A stretch of 64,000 nucleotides of DNA from Plasmodium malariae (taxonomy: Eukaryota > Apicomplexa > Aconoidasida > Haemosporida > Plasmodiidae), in the NCBI RefSeq assembly GCF_900090045.1, contig NC_041785.1, positions 310,001-374,000 on the forward strand. Reading direction: 5' to 3'. This document shows positions 13,801 to 26,802 of this stretch, one piece after another. The position numbers and the translations under genes were made by a program. The notes beneath the pieces were generated by a model that had not been told where the DNA came from, made no database searches, and saw only the letters and a list, made by a program, of their open reading frames with translations. Positions within the stretch are counted from its first letter, which is position 1; every line of letters begins with the position of its first letter.

Positions 13801-14700
13801 TAAATTTTTGTGAACTCATTTTTCTGTCTTGTTTAAGTATATATTATATAAATTATATTATAATCCCTTGCTCAACGTATCATAAAAGTGTCAATGATCT
13901 TTACATAATTCTTTTCAATACTTTTAACATGAATAAATTAATTATTATTTAATATTTTTTCTTAATATTTTTTTTTTAATTATATTTTGTACTTTTTATT
14001 CCTAGAATTTTAGAAAAAAAATAGTACTTTGTGAAATTTTTTATTTTAATATTACTTTACATATTGTATATATGGATATTTTAAGTATTAAAGGTACATT
14101 CAATCCAAAAGAGTGTAAGCGAACTGTGTTTTTTTTTATATTATTTAAAAAAAATAATATAATTCATCAGTCTTATATAACAATGAAGTTAACCTCAAAT
14201 AACATATATTTTATCATTAACTATCTATTAGACTCTTCTACTAAAAATATATATATATGCTACAATGTGTTTTATATACATCTTTAATACATAAATTCTA
14301 ATTAATTTACTATTATTTATGACGTTATTTATTTTGTAATTATAATTATCATGCTTTATAGCATATTCTTTTAAAAAAATTCTTCTGTATATATGGACTT
14401 TAAAAGATCTAAATATTTATTATTTTAATATTGTAAAAGAACAATTTAGAATGATATTTTTTCTTAGATATAGATAATTTCTTATTAATTTTATTATTAC
14501 ATTTTATCCTTTTTTATATTCTCAAATTAACGAAAAAAATCATTAATATGAATAATATAAAATATCTCTAAATTTTTTGAAATAAATTTTATACATAGCA
14601 TGTAGTGTTACAATTATTTTTGCAATAATTATGTATATTTATATTTTTTTTTAAATTCTATCCTATTTTTATTCATTTAATTAATAATATTTTTACCAAG
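10891..14700. other. Spacer upstream of the 14905 exported gene
   Basis: No convincing gene was found. Open frames at 11083-11304 and 14072-14287 have random-looking, hydrophobic or low-complexity translations and are treated as chance. The right-hand part is the presumed 5' regulatory region of the gene starting at 14905. Confidence 0.45.
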
Positions 14701-14904
14701 AAAATTTTTACTAAAATATTTTTTTTAAATTTTAAGCTATAATTATCATTAATTAAATGAAGTTACAAATTTTATAATTTTAAAATAATATAAAACAATA
14801 AAGAAAAATTATTATATAATATATACTAAATAATATCAAAAAAATTGAAGTGCGAAAAATTCAATTTTTTTACGAAAAAATTAGAATCAATAAAAAAATT
14901 CGAA
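14700..14904 (+). promoter_or_regulatory. Upstream region of exported gene with weak shared block
   Basis: About 200 bases before the ATG lies a block (about 14705-14740) containing TTTACTAAAATATTTTTTTT. It resembles the block found about 200 bases before the ATG of the minus-strand exported gene at 20691, and its copy near 41800. The match is short and AT-rich, so it may be chance. Confidence 0.25.
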
Positions 14905-15818
14905 ATGATGGCACAAACAAATAAATTATCCTTTATAAACATCTTCGCATTTACCATATTAGTATTTGTATGCCACTATTCCTATGAAGTAAGATAATTA
15001 TTATATTTAATAATTTTTCACCATATTTTGCAATTTTACATTTTCATTTTTAAAATCAAAACTGTAATAATGTTGAAATAATGTTTTTTCATATTTTAAA
15101 TATTTACCCAAATTTTTAGACAAATACATTTGGAAAATTATGCATTACGAATATTAACCAAAATAATACATCAAACATAAGAGCAAGCAGATTATTATAT
15201 TCGGAAACAGATATAGATTTCAACAAAAGATACAATTACTTAAAAAAAAATGCATTAAAAATAGTAAATGAAGACGAATATAATTTTGGAAATAAATTAA
15301 ATACATTACTGGGTAATTTTTATTTACCAAAAGAATTTAAAACATTATTGTTTGATGAAAAAGTTCAAAAATCATTAAATTCAAAGGAATTTATGTATGA
15401 TATTGAAAGTTCCAGTGATTCATTAAAATTTGATGATTATCGTGATATAGGATCTGTGGAATTAAAAGAAAAACATATTCAAAAAAAAAAATGCAAGTCA
15501 AAAAAAAAAAGTACGTCATCATCTATATTTTCATCTTTGAAGATATTAGATTCAATATATGAAAGAAATATAGAAAAACTATTTGGAACTGAAAATAAAA
15601 AATCAAACAAATATAATGGTATATCTGGAGGAAGTAGTATTAAATACATGTTTAAGGTTTTTTCTCCAATTATAATAGGTACAGCTATCATATTCATATT
15701 TGCTTTAATGAAATGGTTTCCAGCTATTGCAGTTCCAATTATATTAACTATTTTAGCATCAATATATATTTGCGTTAAAGTACTGAAAGTTCTTTATAAG
15801 AGTATTAACAAGTCATAG
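14905..15818 (+). CDS. Plasmodium exported protein, two exons
   Basis: Exon 1 is 14905-14988 and encodes a signal-anchor-like hydrophobic stretch (FINIFAFTILVFVCHY) after two adjacent ATGs; the first is taken as start. The intron is 14989-15119 (GTAAGA...TTTTTAG, phase 0) and exon 2 is 15120-15818, giving 260 residues. At residues 52-57 there is RLLYSE, close to the PEXEL export motif RxLxE/Q/D but with the acidic residue one place late. The middle is Lys/Asp/Ser-rich, with a basic cluster (KKKCKSKKKSTSSS, residues about 150-163). Two hydrophobic helices follow (about 211-225 and 228-251) and a short basic end. By family logic it would be exported to the red cell and inserted in a membrane. 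No specific function is known to me. A decayed paralogue lies at 5718-6289. Confidence 0.85.
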
Positions 15819-17722
15819 AAGAATAAGAAAATATTTAAATATCCATTATGATTATATAAAAGGATGATTCATAAAAGTATTTAAAATGAACACATGTATA
15901 TTATTATACATTAAATTTTATGTATTTAACAATACCTAAAACTCCCGTTATATATCGTATACATGAATTATATGTCATTCAACTTTTATCTATAAAAATT
16001 CGTTTTAAGTTATTCATATATAGCCTTGTTTAAATAAATAAATTATATTTTTATTTCGTTCCCTCTTATATAATTAATTTTGCATATCTTCTATATGAAA
16101 ATGTTCATTTGTAAATTATTTATTTTTACAGTTTTATATATGTAGAAAAATTAGTAATTATCCTTGTTTAAATTAATTTCCCAGAATTATGGTGTGTTAT
16201 TTATTTCTTTGAGTTCATAATTTTTAAAATTTATGTTCATTGTTCCAGTTATGTTTCATTTCATTTGTAAATTTTAAAAAATATAATGTTATTAATATTT
16301 ATAATTTTCGTCATTGTGCGAATTCTTTTAATTTACCTGTGCACATTTGTGTTACACGATAATTAACAAATTTTGCTGAAAAAAACATCAAATTAGGAAT
16401 TAAAGTTTTTTAAAATAAAAATTGATTTCATAATAATGTTTATCTAATAGAAATACTCTGTATGCGTAAATATTCATTTTTTCAGATTATATATTTTAAT
16501 TGTGGAAGAATTAATATATCAAAAAATTCCTTCATGTATATTATGAATAGAAACATTATTTCAAGTTCATTCTTTACCCATGTTTACATGAATTCACATA
16601 TTATTGTCTATTCTTTTTACCTATTATTTTATGCTGTTTTAGTTCTAATTTTTTATTTTATTTATTTTTTTAACTCATATTGTCTAATTTCCTTCTTTTC
16701 TTAATGTTCTACAAAAATATATAATGCTAATGTGTAATGAAGTTAATTGGAATACTGTACAGTTTACACGTATATTACATATAATATGTGTCTTTTTATG
16801 CGTACTAAAATTATGCGATTCTGAAGTGATGTAATCTTTAAAAAATTTCATCTCAGCCATTTATATAGGAACAATTACTAAAAATATAAAACGTGAAAGA
16901 AAATTCGATATGTCATAATATTATTTAGTTAAAGAGCCATCAAATTAGAGTATATATATGTATTATTCCAATTGTAATTTTTTTTTTTATACATGTTCTT
17001 AAAAGTAACAGTGAATTCCATTTAGACATAAAATCTAACTCTTGATAAAAAAATTTAGCAATGAATAATTTTCATAGGATATTAATAAAAAAATAAACAT
17101 GTATTTTCAATAAATTAATTCAAATATATCAGTGCTTCTCCCATTTAGATACATGAAACATCCACTTGGCATACTGCATATGTTTGATAATTATACATTA
17201 AATAATATCTGAATTATTAAATAAAAACAAAGCATTTAATTTTACGAGTCATAAAAAGAATGAAGAATCACACACAAGTTAAACGCACTATCACAATTAT
17301 TATTATAACGATTATGGCTTATATTTTTAAATCACTTAACCATTTAAAATGTCTCATTGAATTAAATATCTCCAATTGATGTGTAATAATCATTTTACTA
17401 TATGACAAAAATTTCATCTTATTAAATATTAGTCAACACTTATATCAGAAATGTATGTTTACAATTTCAAAGATATTTTTCTCATGGATCTAAAATTCTA
17501 TATATCTTTCATTGTGCCCATTAATTAGTTATAATTTTGCATATTGTGTTAACTTTCCAGGAGGCCCGTTATTTATATGAATAATAATGAGAATGAAATT
17601 ATATTTATAATACGTTATTTATTATTTATACGTTCAAGAACATTCATATTTATTTTATTTATAATTAATACATAATTGCTATTAAAGTTGTTAAAAAGGT
17701 ATCCTTAAATATGAATACTATT

Positions 17723-17862
17723 GTATGATGAACTATACAACATTAAAAACATAAGTATAGAACATAAAGATTTATATAAAGAACTTGTGCAAAGAGAAAT
17801 TTATATAAACTGGACAATGAATTTAAAAAAGATAAACCTTTTTGTTGAAACTTTTGCTAAAT
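17723..17862 (+). pseudogene. Possible short protein-coding relic
   Basis: One frame reads LYDELYNIKNISIEHKDLYK, then ELVQREIYINWTMNL; a neighbouring frame continues RNLYKLDNEFKKDKPF. The composition suits a decayed exported protein, but the stretch is short and could be chance. Confidence 0.2.
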
Positions 17863-19451
17863 AATACAATAATAACATTACTCTGTCTTTTTCTTTTTAT
17901 ATTTTTTATAAAAATTTTGAGAGTACGAGTTATCACACTTCTTTATTTGAAGTAATAGATTATTTTTGAAAAACTATCTTATTAATTTCTCAAGAGTTAA
18001 TTATAATTAGTTTTACTTAAGATATATAATTAATTAAAACAAATTCATAATTATTATATACAATGTAATATCTATTAAATATATAAAAATATCATTCATG
18101 AATATACATTATCTCAAAATAATTTCTATGACTAATAATACTGCTTAAAATATTGGAAAGATGACACTAAAAAAAAAGTTTTGTTGAACATATTAATAAA
18201 TATTTTATTATTAAAATATCTATTTATAGAATTCAATTAAATTAACTTCCTTCTCTTTTATCTATAAAAGTTATTTCTCTGAAAAAAGCAGATTAAAATA
18301 TTTATTTACATAATAGCAAAATTATGCACTTTCATCATTAGAAACTTTTGTGTATTATTTTTTTACATTTTATTATTAGGCATTTTCATTTCCTTTTGTA
18401 AAATATATTCTCTATATAATATATCATTTCTTCATCGATGCAGCATTAGATAACTATTCATCAATTAATAGATATACTTTACAAATTTATTTAAGCTAAC
18501 GTTTTTAAAAATTATCTTCATATTATAGATGTCTACATTATTATTATAGCTCTTTTCATGGATAAGAAATAATGTATAATAATATTTATAAATTTCCAAA
18601 GGATATTTACAAAAATATATTATATATTAACACTGCTACATCAATTTCAAATTTTACTAATGATATATTAAATATATAAAATATATGAACAACATATACC
18701 CTTACAAGTAGTTTCGACTAATATAAAATCGTAACTTTTTGTTAAGATTTATTTTATAGATGAAACTATTAACTCGATATATTATTAACTTAATCATAAA
18801 TTACATAAAATATATATGCATTAGGCATGTAAAGAGATTTTACAGTATATATTGTTGTGTTATATAATTATTTTGGCGTATTCATTAAAATATTATGAAT
18901 AATTTAAGAATGAAATTAAATTTATTTTATTATTATGAATTATAATTCTATAATATTCAATTATGTTTCATATAATACTTTAATAATAGATGTGTAAAAA
19001 TGTATTAAAAATATAGTTATGTTAAATATATTATGAAACATAAATATCTAATAATTATTTCAGAATGATTTTGTTTTAAATTTATATTTAAATAAAAAGA
19101 ACAAATAAAAAAATAAACATGGGATTATTTTTATTAAATGAAGCATAATATGAATTGTTTAAATTAAAACTAATATATAGTAAATATGGTTAAGAAATTC
19201 TTTAAATGTTCATTTAGAACTATAACAAAAAATAAACGAATAAAATTGTAATTGTTAAGAATAGATGTTACCTCACTAACTCAGTCAAGTTGTATAAATT
19301 GTTATCATATATATTGTACTAAATGATCAAATAATTATAATGTAGTTTTACATAAAATATTTTCACGCATAATTTTTGCATAAAAAGCATATATTTTTAT
19401 TGTAATTATTTAGCAGTATCAAATTCACATTATTGCGGAGCACAAAAAATT

Positions 19452-19478
19452 TATATATATATATATATATATATATAT
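19452..19478. repeat. (TA)n microsatellite
   Basis: About 13 uninterrupted TA units lie in the 3' flank of the minus-strand exported gene. Confidence 0.9.
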
Positions 19479-19729
19479 GCTAAATAAGAGCACTAACCTC
19501 AAAATAAACATTAAAATACGAAAATATAGAAACATGTAACTTCTATAAATTTTAAACATATATTTTTTTCCTGTGATGTATCATTATATATAAGTAATAT
19601 CATATACTAAGAATAATAAAATATATGTGCACACAAGTAAAAATTTTTTTAATTACATAATTTTATTATGCATAATGAAGATCCATGATACTTGAATTAA
19701 AAACATTTTTTTTGTAATCAATGTATTTA

Positions 19730-20691
19730 CTACAACTCGGTTTTATCTTCTTTTTCTCCATAACCAATTAAATATTTAAAGTAATTTATGGGTATATAAA
19801 CAACCATTAATAAACCAATTATAAGAGGTAGCAATAATGCAATTATACCTCCAATATAACTAATAGCGCAAAATAATTTAAAACATATGGTTGCTCCAAC
19901 TGACAAAAACTGTGCAAAAATAAATGTTACAAAAATAAATGGTATTGCTGATACGAAAAATACTAGTGGTAGAGCAAGAGTTAAAATGCTATTCTGAACT
20001 GCTGCATATATTAAAGCTTTTCTTTCAGAAGGATCGGTACTATTCATGTATTTATATATATTACTAGCTGCCCAGTATATTACTTTTTCAAAGAAATTGT
20101 TTATCGCTGAAAAAAGTGTACTTAAAAAGGTTGTACATTTGTTAAAGAATTCCATAAATGACACTTTTGTATTAGTTTTATCCGTAGGTTCTCCTTTATC
20201 ATCATATTCTGATTCACCAAAGTAGTATTCATTTTCCGTGTCACCCGTTCCATTATTTCCTGATGGAACATTATCAAATTTTTCTGATTCATAATTGTCG
20301 GCTTCATTTTCTAAATTTTCGTTTTCATTATCGTAAAACCTAACTTTTATTCCTATATTTTCTGGCTTCTTCTCATTCTCAAATAATAATCTCTCCTTTC
20401 TTGAATCTAATATGCTATCCACAATGCTTCTATTATTTAAAGATTTATCTACGGTACACTAAAGAAAAGGAAATTTTTTCATTATTTATGAAGTGATAAA
20501 TTTATATACGCCTTTAAAATTTTTTTTCATATATATATATTTGTATATTTAACATGATTCAACAGAAAACATAAAACGAATATTCTCGGATATTATTGTT
20601 ATACCTCATTGTTAATAAAAGTATATATCCAAATAAAAAGAATAAATGTCAGAGTTTTAAATGAAATATTTGATAACATCTTTCCATTCAT
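19730..20691 (-). CDS. Plasmodium exported protein with canonical PEXEL, polytopic
   Basis: Exon 1 runs 20691-20605 (29 codons, MNGKMLSNISFKTLTF, then FILFIWIYTFINNE), a recessed hydrophobic signal. The intron 20604-20459 starts GTATAA and ends TTTCTTTAG, in phase 0. Exon 2 runs 20458-19730, giving 271 residues. The mature part begins CTVDKSLNNR and carries RLLFE at residues 52-56, an exact RxLxE PEXEL. In the export pathway this motif is cut by plasmepsin V after the leucine. An acidic, Asn/Glu-rich region follows (about 70-125). A long hydrophobic region at about 186-254 is enough for three membrane helices, and the tail is short and charged. The largest single ORF starts inside exon 2 at a GTG; the splice sites give the true N-terminus. 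Its upstream region has a degenerate second copy near 41750-42790. The specific function is unknown. Confidence 0.9.
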
Positions 20692-20849
20692 GTTCGATTT
20701 TTTTAATGCTATAATTTCTTTATATTGTGAAAATATTTACGATATATTCAAGAGGTAGTTACGACTCTGTTATATTCATTTTTATTTTATTCAATAATTT
20801 TTTTTTCTTTTTTAAATTTTATTAAATAGCTTAATTGAAATGTAAAATA
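20692..20849 (-). promoter_or_regulatory. 5' flank of the exported gene
   Basis: This is AT-rich sequence directly before the ATG at 20691, presumed to hold the 5' untranslated region. No motif can be assigned with confidence. Confidence 0.3.
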
Positions 20850-21880
20850 TAAAGTATAAAAAATATAAATTAATTTTAAAAATATTTTAATTAATATTTC
20901 CAATAATGTTATTTATAAAAAAGGCAACAACCATTAAAAATAATTTTTGGTAAAACAAGCATTTGTTAAATTTCTCAAAAAATATAATTATATTTCAATT
21001 GTCTAATAAGAACAGCTTTAAATTTTTAATACTAATACTTTAAGGAAAAAGAAAAAAAATAAAATAATGTAAAAAGTCTTCTTTCATGCCCAAAATTTTT
21101 ATGCTAGATTTAAAACAGAAAAAAGTTATGTGCTGTGTAATATGTACCATTAATATTATTAGGGATATAATTATTAATTTGTTGCTATAATTCTTATTAA
21201 TAATCCTAGTTATTGTACGTGTTGTACTGAAACATTGTTTATAATAAAAAAATATAAATAATTATATAAAATATAATTGCAGTTGATAGAATTTAAGAAA
21301 AAAAATAAAACGACAATTTTTTTTTATTGAAAATAAATAAGCTAAACAGGTGATATATGCGTAGCGTATGCAGAACGTTCATTCATTAATTATTTTAAAT
21401 TTGTTTAAGGATTAATGAATTCACCTTCAAATATTTTTCTATTTAAAAAAGTACATTAAAAATTATTAAATATTATATTTTTTCTTATTAATTATTTAAA
21501 ATATAATATTATTATTAATAATATAATTTAATACAACATTAACTTAAGCTGAAAAGAATTTTTTTTAAGAATTCAACTTTTTCCTACTAATTTTTTTGAT
21601 AATAAATAAAAAAAAAAATTCACATATCTGATAAAAATATAATAATTATAAAAAAAACAAAATAATAATATAATAGTAAATATGATTTAAAAAAAAAATT
21701 TTAGTAAATATGCTCTTTAAAAAATTTTAATAAAAATTTTAAATAAATAAAACAATTTACGAGATAAAATTATATCGTTAATAATTGTGAAAGAACTTAA
21801 AAAATTATTGAAAAATTGTAGGATGCATTCTAATTTTTTTCTAGAAAATTTAAAACAGCAGGATACACCATATTTATTTT
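20850..21880. repeat. Upstream block, copy A of a degenerate ~1 kb duplication
   Basis: Several blocks match 41750-42790 in the same order and spacing. One is AATATTTCCAATA followed by TTATTTATAAAAA (about 20898-20923 against about 41818-41842). Another is AATAAAACAATTTA followed shortly by ATCGT (about 21747-21778 against about 42640-42670). A third, in between, pairs CCTAGTTATTGTACGTGTTG with CCTTAGTTATTTGCGCATGT. Copy A lies just upstream of an intact exported gene, so it probably contains its promoter. Confidence 0.5.
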
Positions 21881-24800
21881 TTATTGGTTTATAAATAAAA
21901 TATTACCCATAGTGATATATTGAATTATATTTGTGAAACTAGTGTAAATGAAACAAATTAGATATTTTATGAAATATGATTTTGGGGTTAGTATTATTTT
22001 TATTTCATACTGCTTGTTACACATATAGTCACCTAATATTAATTATAAAACTATAATATATAACTATATATATTATTTTTATTGTTTAATAAAATGATAC
22101 TAATGTGTGTACGCATATAACTCTTCGAAGAAATAATTAATAAAAAAAAAATTAATTTACTAAATTATTAAAATATACTATATATTTTAAGATTACTCAA
22201 AAAATTACGCAAGGTAATTATAATTTTTATTGTATGTTTTCATATGAATATAGTATATATATGTACAATATATTTATATAAATATATTCAGAAGGATGTT
22301 AAGTTCGTGTCCTTTAGACGTTTTTAATAATCAAAAGGGCTTAATTTATCAAATAGTACATATTTATATTTTAAATAAATAATTTTTACAACTATTCTTA
22401 ATAATTAATACTATATCTTATAAAGAATAAAAAATAATACATATTATGTAAATTTATAGTTTTCTTTAATAAATTTTTTATAAACTTTCCTATAGCTGAG
22501 TTTGGACTTTTAAAAATTTTTTATTTTTTATGAAGTTATTTATAAAATGTTACAATTATTAAAAATAACTATGCCCATTTAAATTAATTATCATATGCAT
22601 ATTTAGCAAAATCAATGAGTTAGTTATAAATAATTTTAATTTTTCGTGATGATTTTAATGTTCCTGAGTAAAATGTGTGTATCATAAGTAAGCGCAATTA
22701 TTAAATAAAAATATATAATTATAATATTCCCTTAATATATTTTTAAATACACATATAATGTCATTTGTAATATTCATTTCTTCTGAATATGACTTTTATA
22801 AATGAATTGTGTTTTTTACACAATTTAATAATTTCATTAATGCTGTAATAATGATCGAGGAAATATCTTCTTATTTTTCATTATTTTGTGTAAAAGTAAA
22901 TTAAAGTGTGTTATATTTACTTTCAATGAAAATGTTATTATCCTATTTTTTCATTAACAGTTTTTCAATAACTACAATTATTAGGCTATTATATCCTTTC
23001 AACTAAACTATTGCTAATAATAGGTTTATATTAAAATATATCTAGCAAACTTATATAATTTAAGTAATCGCGAGAATTATTTATCATTTCAAATTAAATC
23101 TTAATGAATTTGTACAATGGCATGTTCTTTTTACACTAGTACTCTTTTGGCTTATTTTTTCCATTTAATCTACTGAGTTCGGAACATATTTAATACCTTT
23201 TATTTACATATAGATTTACGCATAATTCTTCAATATTAAATGTATTCAAGGAAAAAAAAGAATAATTAAGTTTATGTGCTTGTCATAAAATATATAATTC
23301 AGTATATGGAATGCAATTTAGAACATAAATAAAATGAGCAATATTAGTTACTAATTATTCAGTATTCTTGGTTTACATAAATGTTAATGTAAAGAAAGAT
23401 CAAAAAACAACAAAAACAAAAAAACAAACAAAAGCATCAATTTATGCATAAAAGGATTTAATATTAAAACAATCTTGGTGCAATAATTTATTTGTCTAAT
23501 CCTGGTAAAAATAAAAATACATACAAAATTTTTCATATCATTTTATGTTATACATATTTAAATAATTTTTATAAAATAAAAATAAAACATCAATTACACA
23601 AGTGTGATAATATAATAATTAATAAAGGTTTCATTTCTGTTATTTCTAAAGTATTGAAGAACTCAATATTAATAATCTTTTACAAACAAATTCATACAAA
23701 ATATAAAAATAATATTAATGGAAGTTAATCGTTTCATAGCAGTAAAATGAACATTGAATCCTCAATCCTGAATCTTCAATTCACAAACTAGACCATTTAA
23801 AATAAAATATCAATCCATAGCAGGTTATTCATTCAAATTTAATGTGAATTAAAAATTTTTTACTAGAAAATGATATCAAAATACGCATATATGTAATGAA
23901 ATGTAGTTCTAAAAAAAAACATAAAAGAATTTTACAGTGACCATGTAAATTAAATAAAACATTAAAAACTTTTAATAAAATAGCATTCAAATGCAATAAT
24001 AAAATGAATACACAAGTAAATGCGTTCCTTCATTAATAAATTAAATTAACATGATGAATGAAAAAATATGTGGAATTAAAGGGAATAGAATACCAAAAAA
24101 ATTTCACGTTATGCAATATATATTATCAAAAGATAAAAAAATGCTTGTTTCATATACGATATTTATCAGAATTTTATTCAACTGAAGATCTCACGAACAA
24201 AATATATTTATGATAGCCATACAATGAGTATAAAACATATTAACATTACTATAAAAATTTAAAATCTTCAATAAAAAGTGAACTAGATTAACTGATAAAA
24301 CATACATCGAATGGTAGTAATATGGACTAGTATAACTTAAAACTTCTAAAAAATACAAAAATGTGAACAATTTAACATGTGATTATATATGACAAATAAA
24401 TATGTGATATATGAACTAAAAGATGAAACATTTTCGTAATTATATATATGAAGTTAAAAACTTCGTACCACAGAAAAAAAATTCAAATGAAATATAAATG
24501 TATACTTTACTAATAAATACTTTGTATAAATGTGTCAACTGTTATATTTATTGTAATGTTTTATTTATTTGTTCATAAAAAAGAACTAGTATATATTATT
24601 TAGGGATTGAAATATCAAAACAAAGTAATATCAAATTTTTTCAGAATATTTTCTTTTTTCATAGAATATATTTATAAAAAAAAAAATATATATATGAGAA
24701 TAGTCAATAAATAAAATAATAAATGTTACTGTATATTCTTTTTTAAGGGTTTTTATTAATATAAAATCTATTACAATGAATATTTTCCAAATATAACATA

Positions 24801-26802
24801 CGAATTATTTTAAAAATTTTTAATTATTCTTAGTATTATTTACTGTTAAGTATCCTAATAATGCTCAATTAAAATAAAAATTATTATGTTTTAAACTATT
24901 TTTTCCCATGTATATTATTTTTAAGTATATAATAAGTTACGTATATATTAAAAAAAAGTTATATACATCTATACGTATTTGATAAATGTGCATGAGTAAT
25001 ATTGTTCTTGAACAGGAATTAGTTAAAACCTACATAATAAAAAAAATACGATTAATAACAATGAAAAATAAAAAATAAGTAAATTTAAATAAAAAAATAT
25101 GAAATTATACATAAATGCATAAAAAGTACAAGGTACATTCTGAGAAATTTAATCTTTATTAATATTTACATTATAGAATAAGTCTAAAAGTTAAATTAAT
25201 GTCTATTATAATGATATTAGTACAAATTCATAAATATTCTTACATAGATACTGCAATAATATATTATAAAAATTTATTTAATTATTAATAATATATATTA
25301 AGATTATCAAATTATAACAATTCAATAATTTGGTACATACAGCAAGTAATATACACAGTGATTTAAAAAATTCATTTAAAATATTATATCAACGAAAATA
25401 CCTAGAACTCATTTTTTTCTATTTTGTTTTTCTTAAAATATTATTATATAATATCATTATTATAATATGAAAAAGAATACAATTAAATTCTGGGAAATAT
25501 GTAATTTCAAAATATTATAACTTAATTTTTCAAGAGTATTATGGTGTCTACTCAGAATAAAATAAATATTATATATTTTTTTTTATAACTTTTATTTCAC
25601 ATATTTATTACTATTTTTCAATTTAATATAAAAGCATTCTTTTATAATCTTACAGTTGTAAATATAATTATCTCTTATTTTTTTATTTTTAATAGAATTA
25701 TGTTTTATCTTTTTTTAAACATTTTTTTATTCCATTTAATTCACCACATGTATTTACTATATTTATGTGTATATACCATTATTAATCTTTAAAGACTGAT
25801 GTACTATGCTATGACAACTCTAAATTTTAAAAAAATAATATTTTTGGTTTCACTTATGTTAAAATGATGATAAAAAAAAAAGTTTATTTTAAATTATATA
25901 ACATTCATTATCTTTTATATGATACATTTATAATTAATGAAATTTTGTAATAAAATTTTTTCTTTTTTAATATGTTAAAAAAACAATATATTTTGTATTT
26001 ACTAATTTATAATATATCTTTTTATAATTTTTAAATTACAAGCATTTAAAGATGACAAATTAAGTATTGTTGCATTTCCAAAAAAGAACTAATTAAAAGA
26101 ATTTAAATACTATATTTTTTAACTAGAAAAACACATTAATTATAAATAAAAATATGAATTAATTTTGTAAGGAACAAATATTAAGAATAAAATATATTTT
26201 AAAAGGTGGGATTATTATATAAATGTATATAAGTTAAAGTTCACAGTTATATAAAACAAACACATAATTGGTTCCATAATATTAATAAAACTGATATAGT
26301 GATTTTATAACTTAAAACCTGAAAAAGTAGTAGTTTGTGCTAAACATAGTTGTATTTTACGAGTATCATAAATGTTTTCTTCTAAGTTTTTTTCAAAATG
26401 TAAATTCTTATTTTAATTAATGATAATATTTCTATTATAAGTTATTGGTCACATATAATTAATATCTAAGCAGTACCTCGAAATATATATTTACTTCTTA
26501 AAATTAATGGAATTCATAATACAACATATAAATATATTATGTTGGTTTATTTTACATATATAGATATTTATATACACATATTTTTAATTATCCTTATGTC
26601 ATTTTATTTACATAAATAAAAATATGGTGGATGATAAACTGCACAATTATTAGGAAATGTTCATTTTTACAATTTTAAAAAAAAAAGTACTTACATATTG
26701 CTATTTGTATATTCAACTACTCATTCTATTCTTTTTATAAATTTTTTCTATAAAATAAAATTTAAGTGTATATATAATTAACTTTTACTCTCTAATTATT
26801 AG
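21881..26802. other. Long gene-free spacer
   Basis: No supportable gene exists in almost 5 kb. The frame at 23492-23728 reads as low-complexity and is not called. A short minus-strand open patch at 26408-26305 (ending in TAA) has more protein-like composition, but is too short to call. Confidence 0.45.

Larger units (their letters stand above)
15819..19729. other. Spacer between two intact exported genes
   Basis: This holds the 3' flank of the plus-strand gene on the left and of the minus-strand gene on the right, so the two genes converge. The frame at 16462-16704 is hydrophobic and low-complexity and is not called. A weak protein-like patch at 17720-17860 is listed separately. A TA microsatellite lies at 19452-19478. 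Confidence 0.5.

Noticed and set aside
26305..26425. Minus-strand patch reading NLHFEKNLEENIYDTRKIQL
   Set aside because: The composition is attractive, but it has only about 35 codons, is bounded by stops, and has no neighbours of the same kind.
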